Positions 1 to 5,107 are shown, numbered from the stretch's first letter. The stretch is DNA of 5,308 nt from Candidatus Kerfeldbacteria bacterium (GCA_016192205.1 JACPUP010000053.1:1-5308); one strand, 5' to 3'. Notes: a model not told the origin generated them from the sequence alone. A program made the numbers and translations.

Positions 1-563
1 ATGATGCCAATGACCGAGATGCCGTAGAAGTAGAACGACCGCATGCCTTGGATGGCTTGGCCGCGCGCTGCTTCGCGCTGGAGCATCCGGAAGAAGGTAA
101 AGAACAACGGCGCAGCCACAATGAAGAACGCCAAGGCTGACGCGAGCTCGCCCCGGAGATTGGTGGAGCCGGACCGGTTCGTCAGGCGCCACTGATCATA
201 TGAATTGAGCCAGGTTCGAATGTTATTCTTATCGGCGGTGGTAAACGTGCAGGTATCCGTGCATTCGGATACTGTGACTTTTGGGCCTCCATCATCTTCC
301 ATGAGAAAAAGCTCCGGTGGCGAGGAGAAAAAGTAATCGGCTTGCGGCAGAACGGTTGACTTCAAACCCAGACTCACCAACACGATGGCGCTGCCAACGA
401 GCAAACCGAGTCCAACCACGGCCACGCTGTAAGTAAAAGCGCTGAACAGGCCTTTGCCGCGGCCGCCCTGCTTGGCGTCGTTGTTGAACCCGATAACGAA
501 GAACGCCAGGATGGCAATGCCGACGATGGGAATGAGCCCAAAGACGAAACCAACCGCTTCCAT
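1..563 (-). CDS. Multi-pass membrane protein, DUF5671-like, partial (C-terminus beyond the window)
   Basis: The frame is open from an ATG at 563 to the window edge, giving 187 complete residues and no stop. Visible hydrophobic segments are at about residues 4-26, 42-66, 141-160 and from 175 onward. Between segments two and three lies a polar loop of about 70 residues with two cysteines (101 and 105, CTDTC). The layout, with an AFTY-type second segment, a hydrophobic stretch ending in FFRMLQRE and an aromatic-rich MRSFYFYG before the next segment, resembles the DUF5671 membrane family I associate with Parcubacteria. This is recalled resemblance, not a search result. The start follows the rplK stop by 3 nt and has AAGGA about 8 nt upstream, inside the rplK end, so it should be co-transcribed and translationally coupled. 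Function is unknown. It occupies the place where rplA normally sits. The frame is firm; the family is tentative. Confidence 0.75.
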   Translation of the reverse strand, partial: MEAVGFVFGLIPIVGIAILAFFVIGFNNDAKQGGRGKGLFSAFTYSVAVVGLGLLVGSAIVLVSLGLKSTVLPQADYFFSSPPELFLMEDDGGPKVTVSECTDTCTFTTADKNNIRTWLNSYDQWRLTNRSGSTNLRGELASALAFFIVAAPLFFTFFRMLQREAARGQAIQGMRSFYFYGISVIGI

Positions 564-566
564 AGG

Positions 567-992
567 TTATCCTTCCACGGTAATGCCCATGTTCCGGGCA
601 GTACCCTCAATAATACGCATGGCGCCGGCGAGGTCTTTCGCATTCAAGTCCGGCATTTTCTTCTCGGCAATCTCTTGAATCTGCGCTGTGGTTACTGTGC
701 CGACTTTGTTGCGCAGTGAATCACCGCTCCCCTTTTCCAGGCCAGCAGCTTTCTTGAGGAGCACGGATGCCGGCGGGGTTTTGAGGATGAACGCGTAGGT
801 CCGGTCTTCGAAGACGGTCAGCTCACACGGCGTAATCTCGCCATCGCGATCCTTGGACGCGTCGTTGAACTTCTTCACGAACTCGGCGATGTTCACGCCG
901 TGCGGTCCCAAAGCCGTGCCGACAGGCGGCGCTGGCGTGGCGTGCCCACCCGGGATCTGGAGCTTGATGATGGTCTTGACCTTTTTGGCCAT
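567..992 (-). CDS. rplK: Large ribosomal subunit protein L11 (uL11)
   Basis: The product is 141 residues, close to the usual 141-145. It binds the GTPase-associated centre of 23S rRNA and, with L10/L12, forms the stalk base where elongation factors act. The N-terminal domain (about 1-70) opens AKKVKTIIKLQIPGG and carries the proline-rich conserved stretch PAPPVGTALGPHGVNI at about 20-35. The C-terminal RNA-binding domain (about 72-141) has the expected TPPAS, KAAGLEKGS and GTARNMGI elements. The start is 2 nt after the nusG stop. Only a weak AAGAAG-like sequence lies upstream, which suggests translational coupling to nusG. The stop is TAA. Unusually, the following gene is a membrane protein and not rplA (L1). 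Identification is secure from the sequence. Confidence 0.98.
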   Translation of the reverse strand: MAKKVKTIIKLQIPGGHATPAPPVGTALGPHGVNIAEFVKKFNDASKDRDGEITPCELTVFEDRTYAFILKTPPASVLLKKAAGLEKGSGDSLRNKVGTVTTAQIQEIAEKKMPDLNAKDLAGAMRIIEGTARNMGITVEG

Positions 993-994
993 AG

Positions 995-1540
995 TTAGAG
1001 CTTCTTGATCTGGAGGAAGTCGAGCTCGACCGGCGTCTCACGGCCGAACATCGAGACGAGTACTTTAACCTTTCCACGGGCTTCGTCAACCTCCGAGACC
1101 TTGCCCTCGAATTCCTTGAACGGCCCGTCGGTAATCTTCACCGGCGTGCTGACCGTGACGTCAATCTTGTACTTCGGCTCCTCGACGCCCATGCGCTTCT
1201 GCAAGCCCTTGACCTCCTCGTCGGAAATCGGGGTCGGGGTCGTGCCGGAGCCGACGAAGCCGGTGACGTTCGGCGTGTTGCGCACGACGTACCATGAGTC
1301 GTCGGTCACAATCATCTCCACGAGCACGTACCCCGGGAAAATTTTCTCGGTCACGATCCGGCGCTTGCCGTTCTTAATTTTGATTTTCTTCTCGGTCGGG
1401 ATGAGGACGGTGAAGATCTTGTCCTCCATGTCCATCGATTCGATACGCTGACGCAGGTTGCGCGCAACGTTCTCCTCGTAGCCCGAGTAGGTGTGGAGGA
1501 CGTACCAGCGCCGGCCGAGTTGTTGGGTTTGCTTCGGCAT
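995..1540 (-). CDS. nusG: Transcription termination/antitermination factor NusG
   Basis: The product is 181 residues, the normal length for NusG. NusG binds the clamp helices of RNA polymerase through its NGN domain and contacts ribosomal protein S10 or Rho through its KOW domain. The NGN domain is at about residues 10-115, with RRWYVLHTYSGYE near the start, the signature FPGYVLVEM at 68-76 and VRNTPNVTGFVG at 86-97. The KOW domain is at about 131-181, with VKITDGPFKEFEGKVSEVD and a C-terminal VELDFLQIKKL. I chose the ATG at 1540. An in-frame ATG at 1624 adds 28 residues that lie antiparallel to no NusG feature and are simply secE read in another frame. The chosen start is 1 nt after the secE stop, without a visible Shine-Dalgarno, which implies coupling. 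The stop is TAA. Confidence 0.97.
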   Translation of the reverse strand: MPKQTQQLGRRWYVLHTYSGYEENVARNLRQRIESMDMEDKIFTVLIPTEKKIKIKNGKRRIVTEKIFPGYVLVEMIVTDDSWYVVRNTPNVTGFVGSGTTPTPISDEEVKGLQKRMGVEEPKYKIDVTVSTPVKITDGPFKEFEGKVSEVDEARGKVKVLVSMFGRETPVELDFLQIKKL

Positions 1541-1541
1541 G

Positions 1542-1727
1542 TTAAATGAGGAAGTTCTCGAACAGGGAGTTGAGGACGAAGTCGACCAAGCCCAAGAACG
1601 CGGCCACGGCCAATGAAATGGCAATCACCATGAACGTGTGGCTCGTGGTCTCGCGCCGCGTGGGCCAGACGACCTTACGGAGTTCTTCGCGGGACTCTCC
1701 AATGTAACGGGTGAGGCGGTTTGCCAT
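1542..1727 (-). CDS. secE: Preprotein translocase subunit SecE
   Basis: The product is 61 residues, the short single-span form of SecE found in most bacteria outside the Enterobacteria. SecE clamps the two halves of SecY in the plasma-membrane SecYEG channel. The amphipathic cytoplasmic helix with the family signature is at about residues 10-27 (ESREELRKVVWPTRRET). A single transmembrane helix follows at about 32-53, and the C-terminus is short. It is the first gene of the secE-nusG-rplK operon and its stop is 1 nt before nusG. No clear Shine-Dalgarno precedes the ATG; the bases immediately upstream are AT-rich (ATATATACAT). Identification rests on the signature plus the conserved neighbourhood with nusG and rplK. 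Confidence 0.96.
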   Translation of the reverse strand: MANRLTRYIGESREELRKVVWPTRRETTSHTFMVIAISLAVAAFLGLVDFVLNSLFENFLI

Positions 1728-1739
1728 ATGTATATATGA

Positions 1740-1768
1740 GGGCGTAGGTTCTGGGGCGTAGGGCGTAG
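1740..1768 (-). repeat. Three copies of the 8-mer CTACGCCC in the secE leader
   Basis: Read on the minus strand, CTACGCCC occurs three times: at 1761-1768 and 1754-1761, overlapping by one base and so tandem with a 7-nt period, and again at 1740-1747 after a 6-nt gap. The block ends only 12 nt before the secE start codon, in transcribed leader. Its function is unknown. It could be a regulatory target or simply a short tandem expansion. Confidence 0.6.
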
Positions 1769-1795
1769 TGGATGAAAAGCCCGCACTTCGTCCTC

Positions 1796-1817
1796 AAAAA
1801 CGCCCTGGCGGGGCGCC
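1796..1817 (-). terminator. Hairpin plus T-tract in the secE leader (terminator or attenuator)
   Basis: On the minus strand CGCCC-CGCCA-GGGCG (1815 to 1801) forms a 5-bp GC stem with a 5-nt loop, extendable by two G-T pairs, followed directly by TTTTT (1800-1796). This is the form of a short intrinsic terminator. It lies downstream of the secE promoter, so it could stop read-through from the upstream glycosyltransferase gene and also attenuate the secE operon. A competing hairpin, GGCG-CCC-CGCC (1817 to 1807), uses the same left arm. Seen in sequence; function inferred. Confidence 0.4.
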
Positions 1818-1837
1818 TCTGGACTGCATCTAGCGTT

Positions 1838-1866
1838 ATTCTAGCCCCTGGCCTGGGATTTGGCAA
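1838..1866 (-). promoter_or_regulatory. Promoter of the secE-nusG-rplK operon
   Basis: On the minus strand there is a -35 box TTGCCA (1866-1861), a 17-nt spacer and a -10 box TAGAAT (1843-1838), both close to the sigma70 consensus. Transcription should start near 1831, giving a leader of about 100 nt before secE. The promoter sits between the end of the glycosyltransferase gene (1888) and secE, which suggests the translation/secretion operon is transcribed independently of it. Confidence 0.7.
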
Positions 1867-1887
1867 GCCCCTGTTTTCCACCGATTT

Positions 1888-3423
1888 TCAACGAATCCGG
1901 TAGACCTCAAGCCTGGTTGGCGTGCCCTCAAGGTGTTCGAGTGCGTCAGGAATGTTGCGTTCGAATGAGAGATCTACGATGAACTGGGTGTGGCGCTCGC
2001 CTGACAGCTTGCGCTGGAGCACGAGGTACACGTTGGAGAATGTGTTTCCCCAGCGCTCTTTCCATGCCAGTAGTTCGTTCACCGACTCGGGCTCGCGGTG
2101 GGCTCGGAGCGCGACGACCGTCCGGCCAAGAAAGAAATTGTAGGCATGCGCGTGATTGGACAAGATGAGCGAGTCAGACTCGGTATTCGACGCTGCCCAA
2201 GCAATGTTGACCCCTGAAATTGGCAAGCGCGGCTCCGTGGGCGGCTCGTGTAAATGCGGCACGAACCGAATGCCGAAAGCGGCCACGACAACGGCCACGG
2301 CCCAGGCGAGCCAGCGCGTCCGAGCGATCAGGGCCGCGGCGCCGAGGCTGACGGCCGCCACCAACAACCACTCGACCGGAACGATGAAACGCGTGACGAG
2401 CCGATCGAAGAAGACGAACGAACGCGCAACAACCATTCCAGCCAAGTACACGATGCCCAGCCAGCCGAGCAGCGCGCCAAAGAGCAGCTCTCGTTGACGG
2501 TAGCGTTCGCCCAACGGCTGCTTGAGTTTGATGGCGATTGCGAGCACAGCCACAGCGCCAACCGCCAGGATGACAGGCCAGAGCAAATGGTGCCGACCGT
2601 CGGCAATGAGGTTGACAATGGCGTCGCGCACGTTCAGGAAGAACGACTGGTCAGTCGGGAACCGCTCGTTCGTGAACTCACGGTGCAGAACGAAGTTTCG
2701 AAAGAGCAGCGGCACGCTCGTGAGCACGAACGTCAACACGGTCACAACCAGCGGGGTAAACCGCCGGAACACCAGCAGCGCCAGAAACACGCCGGGCGCG
2801 AGCGCAAACCCCAGGTACCGCGTCCAACCGACAGCGGCTAACAGCAGCCCGAGAAGAACCGCGAGGACAATGACTCCACGACGACCTGACTCCCCTTCTC
2901 TGCGCTCCAGTAGTTCGAATGTTGCCACTGCGACGAGCAACGATAGCCCCATGAACAGCGCTTCGGTCATGGGCTGCGAGGCAACATGGAGCATTGGCGC
3001 GGCGGTGAGCGAGAATGCCGCCCAGAACACGGCCGGCAGCAAGCCCCAGCGTCGCACCACATACCATGCAAAAATGCCGCTCGACAACGCGAGGAATACT
3101 TGGCTCGTGCCCATGAGCGCTTGGCCAAGGTCGACGCCAAAGAACAGTGGCACGGCGATGAGCAGTGGAAAAAAAGGCGGCCAGGTCGTTTGCGGCATCT
3201 GGACCGCAGCCACCTCCGGTTGGATGACGCGAGTGGTGAAACCCTCGCCGTGAGCAATTTGCCGTGCGGTGTCGGCGTAGGTGAAGGCGTCAGTCGATTC
3301 GATTGTCACTCGCCCTTGGATGTTGAAGAGTAACACGAGCAGGCCGACGGCGTAGGCAAGGCCAACGACAATTCCCAGGATGTGCCTGGCGGCTTTGTGC
3401 TGCAACGACCCAAATAACTGCAT
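1888..3423 (-). CDS. GT-C fold integral membrane glycosyltransferase (PMT/GT39-like)
   Basis: The product is 511 residues and predominantly hydrophobic, with roughly ten to eleven predicted membrane segments (about 16-35, 84-97, 103-123, 128-147, 153-170, 184-215, 222-245, 280-300, 312-334, 345-366, 370-386). The first external loop after segment one holds TDAFTY (Asp45, Tyr49), matching the position of the acidic catalytic or metal-binding residue of GT-C enzymes. WPPFFPLLIA (81-90) corresponds to the YPPGYPLLLA-type motif of PMT-like transferases, and SQPMTEALF (149-157) resembles the SEPLF-type motif. A soluble C-terminal part of about 120 residues follows. Such enzymes move sugar from polyprenyl-phosphate donors to protein, lipid or glycan on the outer face of the membrane; donor and acceptor cannot be told here. 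Only one acidic residue of the classical DE pair is evident. The ATG at 3423 lacks a Shine-Dalgarno, but an extended -10-like TGGTACGAT lies just upstream, so the mRNA may be nearly leaderless. The stop is TGA. Confidence 0.8.
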   Translation of the reverse strand: MQLFGSLQHKAARHILGIVVGLAYAVGLLVLLFNIQGRVTIESTDAFTYADTARQIAHGEGFTTRVIQPEVAAVQMPQTTWPPFFPLLIAVPLFFGVDLGQALMGTSQVFLALSSGIFAWYVVRRWGLLPAVFWAAFSLTAAPMLHVASQPMTEALFMGLSLLVAVATFELLERREGESGRRGVIVLAVLLGLLLAAVGWTRYLGFALAPGVFLALLVFRRFTPLVVTVLTFVLTSVPLLFRNFVLHREFTNERFPTDQSFFLNVRDAIVNLIADGRHHLLWPVILAVGAVAVLAIAIKLKQPLGERYRQRELLFGALLGWLGIVYLAGMVVARSFVFFDRLVTRFIVPVEWLLVAAVSLGAAALIARTRWLAWAVAVVVAAFGIRFVPHLHEPPTEPRLPISGVNIAWAASNTESDSLILSNHAHAYNFFLGRTVVALRAHREPESVNELLAWKERWGNTFSNVYLVLQRKLSGERHTQFIVDLSFERNIPDALEHLEGTPTRLEVYRIR

Positions 3424-3435
3424 AGTCCATGCAGT

Positions 3436-3444
3436 ATCGTACCA
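3436..3444 (-). promoter_or_regulatory. Possible extended -10 element for the glycosyltransferase gene
   Basis: On the minus strand TGGTACGAT (3444-3436) fits an extended -10 (TGn plus TACGAT), but no -35 box is evident at the proper distance. Transcription would start about 6 nt before the ATG at 3423. This is weak evidence; transcription could also come from further upstream. Confidence 0.25.
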
Positions 3445-3457
3445 TATTTTCTTTTTC

Positions 3458-3486
3458 GGCCACCCCGCCCTACGGCGGGGTAGGCC
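3458..3486. repeat. GC-rich inverted repeat CCCCGCC-CTAC-GGCGGGG with extended arms
   Basis: CCCCGCC (3463-3469) and GGCGGGG (3474-3480) pair around a CTAC loop. The helix extends through an A-T pair and a GGCC/GGCC segment with one bulged A. It shares its arms with the palindrome at 3544-3561. Together they look like a REP-type or MITE-like family of intergenic palindromes. It lies just upstream of the glycosyltransferase gene start and has no adjoining T-tract, so it is unlikely to be an ordinary terminator. Confidence 0.65.
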
Positions 3487-3543
3487 AGTACCCCATCCCC
3501 CGTAGTGCGACGGGTGCAGTACGGCACGCTCCAGGACTCGCTC

Positions 3544-3561
3544 CCCCGCCGTACGGCGGGG
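3544..3561. repeat. Perfect 18-bp palindrome of the CCCCGCC/GGCGGGG family
   Basis: CCCCGCCGTACGGCGGGG equals its own reverse complement across all 18 positions. It differs from the core of the element at 3463-3480 by one base (G for C at the centre). It sits just left of the structured repeat that begins at 3580. Candidate roles are a REP-like element, a protein-binding dyad, or a remnant of an inserted small element; none is shown by the sequence alone. Confidence 0.7.
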
Positions 3562-3579
3562 TCACTCACCCTCCGCGGC

Positions 3580-3697
3580 CGGAGGCGTTGGTCGGTTTGT
3601 TTATTTTTTTGAAAATCCAGCCGGGCGAGGGCACCCGACCGGGATTACGGCGCGGCACGAGGCCGCTGAGCGACTAACGCGACTTCTTCATCTCATC
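3580..3697 (+). repeat. Dispersed structured repeat, copy 1 (three-way-junction fold; strand uncertain)
   Basis: The first 55 nt (3580-3634) match 5252-5308 with six substitutions and one 2-nt indel. On paper it folds into an enclosing stem of 10 bp with one G-T pair (3585-3594 with 3671-3680), a central stem AATCC/GGATT (3614-3618 with 3642-3646) capped by CGGG/CCCG (3622-3625 with 3634-3637), and a hairpin GCGGC-ACGAG-GCCGC (3652-3666). A T-rich single-stranded stretch (3596-3610) lies between the first two stems. The 3' end runs into CTTCTTCATCTCATC (3683-3697), complementary to DNA found left of copy 2. It could be a structured RNA, a mobile non-autonomous element or a genomic packaging/uptake signal. 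It is not convincingly coding. Confidence 0.6.
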
Positions 3698-3774
3698 TGA
3701 TCGTAGACATTCTAGACCACGGCGTTCGCGCCGACGATTTGACAATATGCTACGATTACAATCTAGATTCTCGT
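3698..3774. other. Gene-free tail of the 3424-3774 intergenic region
   Basis: With the repeats above, this completes a 351-nt stretch without a credible gene. It holds one short perfect hairpin, CGGCG-TTCG-CGCCG (3720-3733), and AT-richer DNA containing TTGACA (3739-3744) without a well-placed -10. The hairpin lies 3' of the minus-strand coiled-coil gene and may end its transcript, but there is no T-tract. Confidence 0.4.
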
Positions 3775-4107
3775 TCAAAACACCTTACGCTCGTCGATCG
3801 GAATGCCGTGGGTCTTCAATTCGCGCACGAGGTTGTGGAGCGAACGGTCGGTGCCAACGAGATCCAAGACCGCAATCTTCACTTTGGCAAGGTCCTCTTT
3901 CACTGACACCATATCCGTTTCAAGTTTCCCGAAACGATATTCCACCGACTCAAATCGGCTATCCACCCCGGCGAACCGGATTTCGACCTGCTGCCGAAAA
4001 TCCCTCAATTCAGTCAGGAAATCGTCGCGGAGCTTCAAGATTGCCGATTTGATGTCGGTCGCAAAGGCGCGAAGCTCTGTCTTCGTTGCGTACTGGCTGG
4101 CGGGCAT
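3775..4107 (-). CDS. Small coiled-coil protein of unknown function
   Basis: The product is 110 residues and is dominated by charged heptads. After a short lead (MPASQYATKTELRAFATDIK) the region of about 15-80 is a likely coiled coil, including three consecutive heptads built on an RF repeat (IRFAGVD, SRFESVE, YRFGKLE, about 43-63). The C-terminal part reads LHNLVRELKTHGIPIDERKVF. I recall similar short coiled-coil proteins in Parcubacteria, without known function; oligomerisation or a scaffold role would be inference. In-frame ATGs exist at 4194 and 4128. The 4194 start lies upstream of the predicted promoter, and 4128 has no Shine-Dalgarno. The ATG at 4107 has GAGG at 5-nt spacing, so it is preferred. 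There is no signal peptide or membrane segment. The stop is TGA. It is divergent from the plus-strand unit at 4330. Confidence 0.8.
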   Translation of the reverse strand: MPASQYATKTELRAFATDIKSAILKLRDDFLTELRDFRQQVEIRFAGVDSRFESVEYRFGKLETDMVSVKEDLAKVKIAVLDLVGTDRSLHNLVRELKTHGIPIDERKVF

Positions 4108-4146
4108 ACAATCCTCGTATCGAGCCATCTGGCTTGTTTGATGTTG

Positions 4147-4175
4147 AAGATACCTTGCTGGGGTGGAGGTGTCAA
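4147..4175 (-). promoter_or_regulatory. Promoter of the coiled-coil gene
   Basis: On the minus strand there is a consensus -35 TTGACA (4175-4170), a 17-nt spacer and a -10 TATCTT (4152-4147). Transcription should start near 4140, leaving a leader of about 33 nt before the ATG at 4107. This placement decides against the longer start at 4194. Confidence 0.7.
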
Positions 4176-4187
4176 AGATTGCCGGGC

Positions 4188-4218
4188 CGGGCAAAATGCC
4201 CTAAAAGGTTTTTGCCCG
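4188..4218. promoter_or_regulatory. 9-bp inverted repeat between the divergent promoters
   Basis: CGGGCAAAA (4188-4196) and TTTTGCCCG (4210-4218) are perfect inverted arms around a 13-nt centre. A smaller hairpin, GGGC-AAAAT-GCCC (4189-4201), overlaps the left arm. It sits upstream of both -35 boxes, which fits a shared operator. It could also be a leftover bidirectional terminator. No regulator gene is recognisable nearby. Confidence 0.4.
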
Positions 4219-4247
4219 CTGCGCAGGCCCGATGAGTGCGACGAGCC

Positions 4248-4276
4248 TTGACAGGGGAAAAGGCCTATGCTACATT
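4248..4276 (+). promoter_or_regulatory. Promoter of the two-gene plus-strand unit
   Basis: There is a consensus -35 TTGACA (4248-4253), a 17-nt spacer and a -10 TACATT (4271-4276) preceded by TGC, giving an extended -10. Transcription should begin near 4283, about 47 nt before the ATG at 4330. Its design mirrors the minus-strand promoter at 4147-4175, so the two units are transcribed divergently. Confidence 0.75.
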
Positions 4277-4316
4277 TTGCGGTTGCAATTCAATGCGACA
4301 GTAACCCATGCCCTTT

Positions 4317-4326
4317 GAGGAGGTGA
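4317..4326 (+). promoter_or_regulatory. Strong ribosome binding site that decides the start at 4330
   Basis: GAGGAGGTGA is nearly fully complementary to the 16S rRNA tail. The AGGAGG core is 6 nt from the ATG at 4330 but only 3 nt from the alternative GTG at 4327, so the ATG is preferred. It contrasts with the weak or absent sites in the secE operon. Confidence 0.8.
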
Positions 4327-4329
4327 GTG

Positions 4330-4620
4330 ATGCGATATTTGGTCCTCGTGAAGGATGAAACCGGCGTGTACTGCTACCTGGATGATACCGACGATCGGGC
4401 GAAGCTCGAGGGCATCGGCAGCGTCCGAGTCATCAGCATACGCCCGGTAACGCTGGACAAGGATCAACTGGGGATATTGTCCTGGATGCAGGGACTCGAT
4501 ACGATCCTCGACAATGACCGCCGGCCAGTGCTTGATCTGCTGAGCGCGCTGCTCACGCAAGCCTACCGCGCCGGTTTCGAGGCGACCGCCGAGGAGCGAT
4601 CCGACGTCCTCCCTTGGTAG
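4330..4620 (+). CDS. Small hypothetical protein, 96 residues
   Basis: I do not recognise this protein. It starts MRYLVLVKDETGVYCYLDD, a hydrophobic strand followed by an acidic turn, then has a likely second strand (SVRVISIRPV, 31-40) and a helical C-terminal half (about 44-91) ending in DVLPW. It is acidic and soluble-looking, with no signal peptide or membrane segment and a single cysteine (15). The small alpha/beta build could suit a binding or adaptor domain, but nothing visible assigns a function. It is the first gene behind a strong promoter and a near-perfect ribosome binding site, so it is probably well expressed. A second small unknown gene follows after 98 nt containing two hairpins. 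The stop is TAG. Confidence 0.8.
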   Translation: MRYLVLVKDETGVYCYLDDTDDRAKLEGIGSVRVISIRPVTLDKDQLGILSWMQGLDTILDNDRRPVLDLLSALLTQAYRAGFEATAEERSDVLPW

Positions 4621-4626
4621 TTGCCT

Positions 4627-4649
4627 GGAGCAAGCACGGGGCTTGCTCC
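4627..4649 (+). terminator. Intercistronic hairpin 1 (9-bp perfect stem)
   Basis: GGAGCAAGC-ACGGG-GCTTGCTCC forms a perfect 9-bp stem with a 5-nt loop, starting 6 nt after the stop codon of the upstream gene. Only TT follows, so intrinsic termination would be weak. It may protect the 3' end of the first message or allow partial termination, lowering expression of the second gene. Confidence 0.5.
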
Positions 4650-4654
4650 TTACC

Positions 4655-4682
4655 GAGCCGAGGAACCCCCGTTCCCCGGCTC
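4655..4682 (+). repeat. Intercistronic hairpin 2 (GAGCCG/CGGCTC base)
   Basis: GAGCCG, an A-C mismatch, GGAAC, a CCCC loop, GTTCC and CGGCTC give 11 pairs in total. It lies 5 nt after hairpin 1 and has no T-tract. The 6-bp base with its A-C mismatch recurs in the hairpin at 5108-5136, which suggests a shared structural element or common origin. Confidence 0.5.
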
Positions 4683-4708
4683 ATCGAAGAATGTTCCTTC
4701 TACCATCC

Positions 4709-4717
4709 AGGGGGTGA
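4709..4717 (+). promoter_or_regulatory. Ribosome binding site that decides the start at 4719
   Basis: AGGGGGTGA matches the GGAGGTGA pattern with one substitution and ends 1 nt before the ATG, a tight but workable geometry. It argues for the start at 4719 over a longer reading from a TTG at 4614, which would overlap the previous gene and translate through both hairpins. Confidence 0.6.
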
Positions 4718-4718
4718 A

Positions 4719-5093
4719 ATGAAAATCCGCGTCATATGCTGCAGGGATTGCCAGGACGTGCCGGAACCCCTGTGGGTGCTGGAGAACGACGAGGAGCAGC
4801 GGTTCATCGCGCTGGACGACGAGCTAGTCGTCAGCGACGCGAGCGACCACCGGTCGCTGCTGGCGATCATGCTCTTCCTTCGGGATCCGTCCATCGTCGC
4901 CCAGATGCAGGCGTCCGGCTCCGCCGACGAAGCGATCCAGAAAAACCGAGAGCGCGTCTGGGCAGCGGGCACCATCGCAGACGATGGCCGCATCCGCTGG
5001 ACATCAGTCGGACTCGACGTGACGACGCCGCGCTCCAGGCGGAACGCGCTCCGACGCCGCCTCCGCACTATCCAACGCGAGATGTTCACCTAG
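4719..5093 (+). CDS. Small hypothetical protein, 124 residues, with N-terminal CCxxC
   Basis: I do not recognise this protein. It begins with a short hydrophobic strand (MKIRVICC) and has three cysteines at positions 7, 8 and 11 (CCRDC), which could bind a metal together with other ligands; there is no second cysteine pair, so a classical zinc ribbon is not supported. An acidic middle (ENDEEQRF, DDELVVSD, about 22-40) is followed by a helical stretch (SLLAIMLFLRDPSIVAQM, 46-63) and a hydrophilic segment. The C-terminus is strongly basic (about 105-120, RSRRNALRRRLRTIQR) and could contact nucleic acid; this is inference from charge alone. No membrane segment is evident. It is the second gene of the unit with the 96-residue protein and is followed by a hairpin at 5108. 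The stop is TAG. Confidence 0.75.
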   Translation: MKIRVICCRDCQDVPEPLWVLENDEEQRFIALDDELVVSDASDHRSLLAIMLFLRDPSIVAQMQASGSADEAIQKNRERVWAAGTIADDGRIRWTSVGLDVTTPRSRRNALRRRLRTIQREMFT

Positions 5094-5107
5094 AGCGAAA
5101 TCTCAAT

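Noticed and set aside
1675..1881. 68-residue minus-strand ORF spanning the secE promoter and leader
   Set aside because: It would start upstream of the predicted transcript start with a GTG, includes the -35/-10 boxes and overlaps the start of secE in another frame.
3168..3176. Run of seven A (T on the coding strand) within the glycosyltransferase gene, as a possible phase-variable tract
   Set aside because: It encodes the conserved Pro-Phe-Phe of the WPPFFPLL motif, so it is explained by coding need; seven bases is short and there is no evidence of length variation.
2254..3333. Long plus-strand ORFs opposite the glycosyltransferase gene
   Set aside because: They are antisense shadows with low-complexity charged composition, whereas the minus-strand frame has coherent membrane segments and GT-C motifs.
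3429..3677. 82-residue plus-strand ORF through the palindromes and structured repeat
   Set aside because: It is built from GC-rich repeats, has no Shine-Dalgarno and resembles no known protein; stem pairing explains the sequence better.
3739..3762. Plus-strand TTGACA followed by TACAAT, as a promoter antisense to the coiled-coil gene
   Set aside because: The spacer is only 12 nt, and no good -10 lies at 16-18 nt.
4108..4194. N-terminal extension of the coiled-coil protein from the ATG at 4194 or 4128
   Set aside because: The 4194 start lies upstream of the TTGACA/TATCTT promoter and 4128 lacks a Shine-Dalgarno, while 4107 has GAGG at proper spacing.
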